From NCBI GenBank assembly GCA_964527325.1, contig CAZGNU010000002.1, positions 1-64,000 on the forward strand: DNA of 64,000 bases. The letters run 5' to 3'. Source of the stretch: UBA6164 sp964527325. GTDB lineage: Bacteria; Patescibacteriota; Gracilibacteria; BD1-5; UBA6164. Below the pieces are notes generated by a model. It ran no database searches. It saw only the letters and a program-made list of their open reading frames with translations, and was not told the origin of the DNA. Position 1 is the stretch's first letter; each line of letters opens with the position of its first letter. Shown in pieces: positions 56,247-64,000 of this stretch. The position numbers and the translations under genes were made by a program.

Positions 56247-57788
56247 TTAAATCTCCTCCTTCTTCCTAAAACTCAAAGCCTCTAATATATGTTGTTTTTC
56301 AATATTTTTCACTCCCTCTAAATCAGCTATTGTCCTAGCTAATTTCAATATTCTAAAATAAGCTCTAGCTGAAAGATTCATATTTGTAATTGCTTGTTTT
56401 AAAATTAAATGTGTATCATCATCCAGTTGACAATATTTATTTATTTCTTTTGTTCACATTTCTGAATTGAAAGTAGTTTTTGTTCATGAAAATCTTTCTA
56501 ATTGAAACTCTCTTGATTTTTCTACTCTTTGTTTAATATTTTTAGAATTTTCTCAAGCATTATAATTTTCTCATACCTTAAATTTTTCTACTTTTACTTT
56601 GGGTACATCTATAAACATATCTACCCTATCAATTAATGGTCATGAAAGTTTTCATCTATAATTTGCTACCTGTCTATGAGAACAAACACAATCCTTATCA
56701 GAATCAGTTAGGTATCAACAAGGACAAGGATTCATAGATCAAACCATGATAAATTGAGCTGGATAAGTATAGCTTGCATTTATTCTATTTATTGTGATAG
56801 TTCCATCTTCAAGTGGTTGTCTTAGTACCTCTAAAACTGATTTTTCAAACTCTAAAATTTCATCTAAAAAAAGCACTCATTTATGAGATAAACTTATTTC
56901 CCCAGGTCTAGCATTTCTTCATCAACCAACAATACTCACACTTGACGCAGTATGATGAATTGTTCTAAATGGTCTTTTAGTAATGATAGGATTTTTTGCA
57001 CTTAAAAGCCCTGAAATGCTGTATAGTTTTGAAACATCAATAGCTTCATCTATACTCAAATCAGGTAATATTGTAGAAAAAGCCTTACTAAGCATTGTTT
57101 TTCAACTTCCAGGAGGACCATCCATGACAATATTATGTCCTCATGAAGCTGCTATTTCTAAAGCTCTTTTTGCATGTTCTTGTCCTAAAATATATTTAAA
57201 ATCAAAATTACTATTTAAATTAAATGATTTTTTTCACTCTTTTACAAAATCTAATTTTTCTGCTATTTCTAAATCCATTCACCCATTAAGCATTTGTTTA
57301 ACTTCTCATAAATTATCAACTGCTATAACATCAATACCAGGAATCACAGAAGCTTCTTTTGCATTTATTTTTGGTACAAATATTCTTTTAAATCATTTTT
57401 CTTTTGCTCATATTGTAGCTGGAAGCACTGAAGCTACTTTTCTAAGTCTTCAATCAAGTGATAATTCTCAAATAAAAACAGAACTATCTATATACTTTTC
57501 ATCTATAAATCACTCATTTAATAATATTCAAATTGCTATTGGTAAATCAAAACTCGGACCAACTTTTTTAATATTTGCTGGTGCTAAATTAACAGTTATT
57601 CTAGTCATTGGAAGCTTGTTTCAAATTGACTTAATAGCCGAACGCATTCTCTCCTTACTCTCCTGAACTCCTTGATCAGGTAACCCAACTATTGTAAACT
57701 TTGGCATCCCATTATTAATATCCACCTCTATCTCTATCAAATCAGAATGCAATCAATTAACCGTTATAGAATTTACTTTCGATATCAT
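56247..57788 (-). CDS. comM: ComM/YifB-family AAA+ ATPase
   Basis: 513 residues, family length. The N-terminal lon-like domain (VDINNGMPKFTIVGLPD, MTRITVNLAPANIKK) is followed by the AAA+ module with P-loop MDGPPGSGKTM, Walker B LFLDEILEFEK and the zinc-like MNPCPCGYLTDSDKDCVCS region. ComM aids branch migration of incoming DNA during natural transformation, which suits an organism with type IV pilus genes. Stands alone between the HigB toxin and a lipoprotein gene. Confidence 0.94.
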
Positions 57789-57928
57789 AATACGTATTGT
57801 TAAAAAAATATAAGTTGTTATATACAAAATATACTCTCACTATATACTTTTAAAAAATATGTCAAATTAAATTTTGAAAAATGAATTTTTTAGTTATATT
57901 ATAGACATTAATTAATAATTATGTAAAC

Positions 57929-58246
57929 ATGAAGAAAATATTAGCACTTATGATACTATCTTTTGTATTAACTTCTTGCTGGAATAATACTGAAGATACT
58001 TCCGTAGTTGAAGACAACACTCCTGTAGTTGAAGATAATACGAATAATGATTCAAATACTGAAGATAATATTCCGGTTATAAATAATAATACAGATACTA
58101 CTGTTATAGATGATAAATCTACAGATACATGAAGAAATTCTGATATTACTCCAGAAACAAATAGTGCAGATGAAGAAATTTTAGAAGATGAAGTTAATGC
58201 TTTATTGGATGAATTTATTGATTCTTTAGATAACTATGATAAATAA
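57929..58246 (+). CDS. Small Asp/Asn-rich lipoprotein
   Basis: 105 residues. The signal MKKILALMILSFVLTSCWNN has a lipobox (LTSC). The mature part is acidic and low-complexity, with two VVEDN(T) repeats, ending in a helical ADEEILEDEVNALLDE-like segment. Lipid-anchored and exported; function unknown. Its last 11 bp overlap holB. Confidence 0.8.
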
Positions 58247-58928
58247 AAATATCACTGAAAATATAATTGCACAAATAAATAAAGGAAACAAAAAATCTCC
58301 TTTTTTGTTTTTAGGTAAAAATTCCGAAATACTTAATTCAGAAATTAGGAATCTGTGACTTGATTTGCTAAAAAAATATGAAATTCCCAGCTCATACTTA
58401 TATGTTTTTGAAGACAATTGAGAAAAAATCAAAATCTGAGACATGAGAACTTTCACAGAATTTTCTAACTCAAAACCTCCCTATAAATTTCAAATATTTT
58501 TTATAGAAAATATTTCTAGATTTACTATTTGAGCGGCAAATAGTTTACTAAAATTTTTTGAAGAACCAGATGAAACGAATGTTATATTTTTAACTAATCC
58601 CTCTGAAAGCTGAATACTTGATACTATTCTTTCCAGAGTACAAACTATTTCGGTTTGATGATCTAGTACAGTTGAAAAAGATAATTTTATTTTTAGTATG
58701 CTGGAAAGTTATATAAAAGAAAAAAACACAGAAATATTGTCTTATTATTTTAGAAATAAACTTGAAAAAGAAGAATATATTAATTTCCTAGAAAATCTAA
58801 TAATATATGCAAAAGAAAATCTAGTATTCATAGATTTTTTGTCTGAAATAGATGAAGATATAAATGCAATTAAACAAAACAATGTAAACGCAAAGTATGT
58901 TGTTGATAAGTGGTTGTTGAGGATATAG
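58236..58928 (+). CDS. holB: DNA polymerase III delta-prime-like clamp-loader subunit
   Basis: 230 residues. The sensor region ANSLLKFFEEPDETNVIFLT then LDTILSRVQTI matches HolB/DnaX; the normal SRC motif is SRV here. The P-loop is degenerate (FLFLGKNSEI, no GKT), as in delta-prime, which does not bind ATP. It is about 100 residues shorter than usual, with a reduced C-terminal collar domain. It is translationally coupled to the lipoprotein gene. Confidence 0.85.
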
Positions 58929-58999
58929 AAAAAACTAGTATTTTTTATAAAAATTATTATAATAAATCATATATTATATTTCTAAATAATAAACTTGAT

Positions 59000-60271
59000 A
59001 TGAACTTTAAAAAAATAAAAGCCTTTACTTTAGTAGAACTAATAGTAGTAATCACAATCCTAGCAATTTTATGAACGATAGCATTTATATCACTACAATG
59101 ATATAGTAAAATAGCTAGAGATAGTGTAAGAATTAGTGACCTTTCAAATATTGAAAAACAATTAGAAATAAGAGTTACTATTGGTTGAAAACTTCCTATT
59201 CCTGAGAATAAAGTTGATATAACTGCTAGTTGAACTATTATAAGTTACCAAGGATATGCTTGAGAAAATACCTTAAATAATATTTGAGTACACAATTGAT
59301 GAAAAGATCCTTTAAATGATGAATATTATACATATGTAACAAATGTAAATCTAAATAAATATGAGATACTATGATTTTTAGAAAACCAATTAGAAACATG
59401 AATAAATAATAATATAGAATTATTGTCTAAATGATATGCAATTGATTATACTACAAGAATTCCTATAGTTAGATGAAATAATATATGAGTTTTATTATCA
59501 AGTATAGATATGGTACCTATACAAAAAACTTCTACATCAGTTGATGTTATCAATACTACAACTGAATATAAAGTATATTTAAATAATAGTGATGATTGAA
59601 TTATAACTGGTACATGAAATGTTTTAGAGGCATGATTATATCATAGAATAAATGAAATTTGAAGTTGTAATACTATACTAAAAAATTGAAAATCAATATG
59701 AAATGGTATTTATAAAATTGATCCTGAAAATGATTGAATTTGATTTAATGCTTATTGTGATATGGTTACGGACTGAGGAGGGTGGACATTATTAGTATCT
59801 CAAGTTGAACCTAATTATTTTTCTGAGGAAGAATCTGAATATTATGTTTCAGATGGTGTTTGATTAGTAAATAAATATTCTATTATGTGAAAAAGAACTT
59901 TATTTGAACAAAATGGAAAATATACTTTTTTATATAGAGATGATTCGAATAATGAAGATAGATGGCAAATAATACATAAAAATTGAGATATTTGAGCATC
60001 AGATTGAAATTCAACATGAGAATGTGTATTTTGAAATAATTACTGAGTATGAAGTAAAGATCATTATTGAAGTAAAGAATATTGCATATATACATATTGA
60101 TTATCAACATGAAAATATGTACTTTATGATTGAGATAATATAAATACTTGGTATTGATGAATTGTAAATTTATCCTCATATGCCACATATGGTTTTGTTA
60201 CTTTTAATTGGAAAGATGAAAATAATTGGCAAAATGTTTGAAGTACAAAATATTCTTTTTGGGTTAGATAA
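59000..60271 (+). CDS. Type IV pilin-like protein with fibrinogen-related C-terminal domain
   Basis: 423 residues. The N-terminus KIKAFTLVELIVVITILAIL is a class III (prepilin) signal with Glu5 of the mature protein, cut by a prepilin peptidase such as that encoded at 4544. The C-terminal 200 residues begin SCNTILKNGKSIGNGIYKI and contain FNAYCDMVTDGGGWTLLVSQ, the hallmark of fibrinogen-like (FReD) domains, which bind glycans or proteins in animals and some bacteria. A pilin with such a tip domain would be an adhesin. Very glycine-rich: many TGA codons. It is followed 6 bp later by a second pilin-like gene. Confidence 0.87.
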
Positions 60272-60277
60272 AAAATT

Positions 60278-61777
60278 ATGAATTATAAAGCATTCTCATT
60301 AATTGAATTAATAGTCTGAATAACCATCTCCATGATATTGATGGTATCTGTTTGAGTGTTCATAAACAACGGAATGCAAAATATTTTCTCTCAACAAAAA
60401 GTACTAGAAAACACAGACAATTTCACTTATTTTGCTGATAATTTACAAACAAGTTTCAATCTAATACAATCTTGATCATTTGCTCCAGTTACAACTGCTT
60501 CATGAATAATCTTCAAAAGACAACAAAATTACTGAGAATGAGGTTTTACCTATATTTGAACAGGAATGTTAGATAAAGTATACTGTTTAAGCTGATCAGA
60601 AGATACTTTAACAAAGGCTATTTACATCAAAAACTTTATCCCTTTTGAAGAACAATGAGAAGATATTTTTAATTATGATTATGATCTAATATTAACATGA
60701 AGTACTACTTGATATGTTTCATATCAAAAAGAACATGTTGTAAAAGATACTTGATGAAATATAGTAGTATGAAAATGAATATTCTGAGATAAATTTACTG
60801 AATGAGCAGATTGAGATGAAATTTATTTAAATTCCCCTACATGACTAGCAAAAAGCTGAAGTCTATTATTTATTTCTGATACATTAAACAATAGAATTTT
60901 ATATTTAGATTGAAATAAAATACACTTATTACTAGATGAATCCGATTGACTAAATGAACCAACTTGACTTTATCATGACTGAGATGATTTATATATCTCA
61001 AACAGCTGAAACTGAGAAATATTAAAATATTCTAGTAAAAGTGTAAATCCTTCTGAATTAACTATGACATGATTTACGGAAAACATAGACGGTATTCATG
61101 TTTCTTTTTCATGAAGCAATACTCCAGATTTAGGTAATTTATGAACTTGGGCAATTACATGAAACTCAACAAATCCAAATTATATAACAGGATCAACTGA
61201 TGAATTAAAATATTATTTTGTTACTAAAAACTCTACATCAAATCAATGATCTTGCTTATGAAATGAAATAAAATATTCAAATTGAAAACCTAGTATTTAT
61301 TGTGTTAATTCTTGAAGCTGACAAACAGCTAATTATCCAAACAACAATATATCTGAAATAAAAATATCAAATTTATCTTGATTAAGTAATACTTGAAGTT
61401 ATTATGTAAATCTAAAACTATTTAATTGAACTTTTGAAGAATATTCTGAATATTTCCCATATTTTACACAATGAGATAATGATTTAACTACAAAAGAAGA
61501 TAATATTTTAACTATTCATAAATCATGATTAAATTACCCTACTTGAATATGGTGAACATGAGATTCTGATTTTAGAGAATTTTGAGATTGAAGTTATTCA
61601 AACTTAGATTATCATAAAACTGATACTTTATTAGACACACCAGTAAAAGAATTAAATATCACAAATAATGCTAATGATTTGATGACTATTATTTTAAAAT
61701 ACTATAATAGATATAATTGTTACAATTTAGATGATAATGCGCAGAGGACATTTTTGTTAAAGAAAAATTTGAAATAA
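60278..61777 (+). CDS. Pilin-like protein with NHL-type propeller segment
   Basis: 499 residues. The N-terminus MNYKAFSLIELIVGITISMI is a class III prepilin signal with Glu5. In the middle lie NHL-like repeats (LNSPTGLAKSGSLLFISDTL, LNEPTGLYHDGDDLYISNSG). Several paired cysteines follow. It is much larger than a normal minor pilin (150-250 residues) and, with its neighbour, probably forms an adhesive pilus tip. This is inferred from domains. Confidence 0.82.
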
Positions 61778-61803
61778 ATAGAAAATGTTATATAATGTAT
61801 ATA

Positions 61804-61953
61804 TCTCATGTAGCTATGGGAAATAAAATAAGAAAAAGAGAAGCCGACCGCTTCTCTTTTTCTATACTTTCTTTTTTCTATTACGTTTTGTAATAGTGAA
61901 AGCTAGAATATATTCTTTCTTTTTGAAAGAAACATATATTCTCATGTAGCTAT
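61804..61953 (+). repeat. Hairpin array flanked by direct repeats TCTCATGTAGCTAT
   Basis: A 14-bp direct repeat (TCTCATGTAGCTAT) occurs at 61804-61817 and 61940-61953. Between the copies lie three hairpins: AAAAAGAGAAGC/GCTTCTCTTTTT at about 61831-61860 (a good terminator for the pilin genes), CTATTAC/GTAATAG at about 61878-61896, and AGAATATAT/ATATATTCT at about 61911-61941. It may be a terminator plus a mobile or structured element. Confidence 0.6.
61831..61862. terminator. Terminator after the pilin-like genes
   Basis: AAAAAGAGAAGC pairs with GCTTCTCTTTTT around a 4-6 base loop; A and T runs on both sides make it usable in both directions. Confidence 0.85.
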
Positions 61954-62030
61954 ATTATTAAGAAATAAAATATGCTTCCAAATATAGAAAGCATTATCTT
62001 TATACTAATAAAAAATATTTTTACAAAACT

Positions 62031-63164
62031 TTATATATTTTTTATACACTTTCTCAACTTACTATCAATAAATTTAAGCAATTCTTCCCTAAAAACCTTC
62101 TTATCAAATTTCAAAGCATGTTTTCTTATTTCATCAGAATCAAAAGCCATTTTTTCAAACTTTTCTATTGCTTCATTTAATGAACTAACTGTTTGTTCTT
62201 CAAAAAATATTCAAGTTTTTCATTCAACTACTGTCTCTAAAGCTCATCATTTATTATATGCTATCACTGGTGTTCAAGAAGCCATTGATTCTATTGGAAC
62301 AAGTCAAAAATCTTCTTCTGGTGGAAATAAAAATGCTTTTGCTTGTCAAAATAATTTATTTACTTCTTCCCTAGAAATATTAAATTTCCATTCAATATTA
62401 TCTTTACTTTTCTTTTTTAATTCACTATATAATTTATTATCTGTATTTGTTACTAAAACAATTTTTTTTCAGTTTTCATTAAAAGTATCAACTATTAAAT
62501 CAAATTTTTTGTATGGGATACATCTTCAAACATATAGATACAAATCTTCTTTTTTAGTTTGTAATTTAAATTTATCTGTATCAACGCATGGATAAATCAC
62601 CTCTGATTCTCTCCCATAATATTTACTTATTCTACTACTTGTATTTTTTGAATTAGCTATGAAAAAATCTGGTCTTTGTGCTGCTACAAAATCCCATTGT
62701 CTAAGTTTAGTTATAATCTTTGGAGCAAAATATTTTCAAAAGAAATTTAAAAACCCAAACTCCATCATATTCAAATATTCGTGATAATGTGACCAAAAAT
62801 ATCTTGTAGGAGTATGACAATAACAAATTTGAAGAGTATCTGGTTTTGTAATTATTCACTTACTCTCAGCCGAAGTACTAGAAATAACAATATCATACTC
62901 ACTTAAATCAAAACTTTCAAATGCGAGTGGTCTAAGAGTTAAAGCTAGTTTATGAGATTTTTTAAAAAATGGTAAGCGTTGTATAAAACTAGTAGTGATT
63001 TTCCTTCACTTAAATACAGGATTATCCTGTTGCCAAAACACAGACGTAAAAATATCAGCATTAGGAAATATCGCGATTAACTGTTCTAAAACAATCTCAG
63101 CTCATCACCAATCTTTTATCCAATCACAGACTATTGCAATTTTTTTATTATCTAGACTTTGCAT
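62031..63164 (-). CDS. Glycosyltransferase family 4 protein
   Basis: 377 residues, GT-B fold. N-terminal VCDWIKDWGGAEIVLEQL is the nucleotide-sugar-type Gly-rich start; VISSTSAESKGIITKP, CYCHTPTRYFW, PDFFIANSKNTSSRISKYY and IYPCVDTDKF follow. The donor-binding site is AKAFLFPPEEDFGLVPIESM (E-D-F-G-x-x-x-x-E). It probably adds a sugar during surface polysaccharide synthesis. It is divergent from the WecG-like gene. Confidence 0.93.
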
Positions 63165-63215
63165 TTTTACTTATTTTCTTTAATATTATATTTATAATAA
63201 AACATAAAGAAACAT

Positions 63216-64000
63216 ATGCAAATCTTTTGAATAAAACTAGATAATCTGAAATATAATAATTTTCTAAAAAAAATAACAAAACTAGAAAAACAAAATATAG
63301 TTTTTACTCCAAATCCTGAAATATTATTAAGAACTAAAACTGATAAAAAATTTAAAAAATTATTATTAAAAGCCAATTACCTAACTCCAGATGGAATAGG
63401 TCTTTATATTGCTTTTCAAATTTTAGATAATTCTTTACCAAAAATAATAAATATTTTATTATTACCATATTTTTTCTTCAATCTATTTTTCAGAAGAAAA
63501 TATTTGTACAATAAATATTGAGATAGAATCTGTGGAAGTGATTTAACATACGATATAGTAAAATTTGCAGAAAAAAATAATATAAAAATAACTATTATTG
63601 ATTTATATAATCCAACAGACACAAAAAAAGTAGAATCTCAAAAAGTATTTCCAGAATTAATTAGTAAAAAATTTCCTAAATTAGACTTTAGTTATTTTAT
63701 TTATAAACCTGATAGAAAAGAAAGTATAATAGAAAAAATATCAAAATCTAATTCACAAATACTATTCTCTACTCTATGAATGAAAAAACAAGAAGAATCA
63801 GTTGTAGAAATAATGAAAGTGGCAAAAAACATTAAACTATGACTTTGAATATGATCTAGTTTTGATTACTTTATTTGATTCCAAAAAAGAGCTCCCAAAT
63901 TGTGGAGAGCTCTTGGTTTAGAATGGTTATATAGGCTAATTACTTGACCTAAGAAAATTGATAGAATAAAAAGATTATACAGTGCAATTATCATATTCAC
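63216..64000 (+). CDS. WecG/TagA/CpsF-family glycosyltransferase (partial)
   Basis: At least 261 residues, cut by the window end. FTPNPEILLRTK, YLTPDGIGLYIA, RICGSDLTYDIV and the C-terminal GSSFDYFIGFQKRAPKLWRA then LEWLYRLITGPKKI are the family's signatures. Relatives transfer N-acetylmannosaminuronic acid or N-acetylmannosamine to lipid-linked precursors. About 30 residues longer in the middle (hydrophobic LPYFFFNLFFRRKYLY) than usual, perhaps a membrane contact. Confidence 0.92.

Noticed and set aside
56983..57666. Long plus-strand open frame of 227 codons
   Set aside because: It is the antisense shadow of comM, whose motifs are clear on the minus strand.
61972..62595. Plus-strand open frame of 207 codons
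   Set aside because: Antisense shadow of the family 4 glycosyltransferase.
255..64000. UGA as tryptophan (code 4) or as selenocysteine
   Set aside because: TGA falls at invariant glycines such as the AtpD P-loop, while conserved tryptophans (for example STYATWWIRQ in sigma) use TGG. It is far too frequent for selenocysteine.

Overview
This window comes from an AT-rich bacterium that reads UGA as glycine (genetic code 25), as known in the candidate phyla Gracilibacteria and Absconditabacteria (SR1). In-frame TGA falls where universal glycines are expected: the AtpD P-loop, the start of DnaK, the NifH-like P-loop and the radical-SAM GGE motifs. Genes end in TAA or TAG. Read with the standard code, almost every gene looks broken. 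No tRNA or rRNA gene was seen.

Layout. 0.25-1.7 kb: housekeeping sigma factor. 1.7-5.9 kb: a large secreted protein and a prepilin peptidase. 5.9-32.2 kb: one unbroken run of minus-strand genes with tiny gaps or overlaps, the remarkable part of the window. 32.2-40 kb: F-type ATP synthase operon with a four-fold fused c subunit and three extra small genes. 40-46.5 kb: an AAA ATPase, a secreted beta-propeller protein, rlmH, proS and a toxin-antitoxin pair. 46.5-49.2 kb: an unknown small gene, then dnaK behind a CIRCE operator. 49.3-49.7 kb: a tiny membrane peptide gene and a probable structured RNA. 49.7-58.9 kb: M3 peptidase, ung, two accessory genes, pyruvyl transferase-like, HigBA-like pair, comM, a lipoprotein and holB. 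59-64 kb: two pilin-like adhesin-type proteins and two glycosyltransferases (the last runs off the end).

The 26-kb cluster, read in its direction of transcription (right to left), starts with two HxsD-like proteins, a maturase resembling HxsB of the His-Xaa-Ser systems, and a Gly/Ser/His-rich repeat precursor whose C-terminal His-Gly-Ser tract is cut by a 100-N assembly gap. It continues with a radical SAM enzyme, a lipoprotein, a leucine-rich-repeat-like protein, a HemN-like radical SAM enzyme, a Rossmann oxidoreductase, radical SAM enzymes, two NodU/CmcH-type carbamoyltransferases (one interrupted by TAA), and a nitrogenase-like trio: a NifH-like ATPase with both [4Fe-4S] cysteines and two component-1-like subunits. 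I count 13 radical SAM genes. Inference: this is a peptide- or surface-modification pathway, or several fused ones, that combines radical SAM chemistry with a nitrogenase-type reductase. I know of no described equivalent in this lineage.

A second theme is small repeats. CCCTCTCC...GGAGAGGG palindromes occur at least six times, two of them in frame inside genes. A 30-bp cassette provides the first codons of two unrelated genes and recurs in the dnaK leader.

Coordinates were read by eye and may be off by one in long A or T runs.
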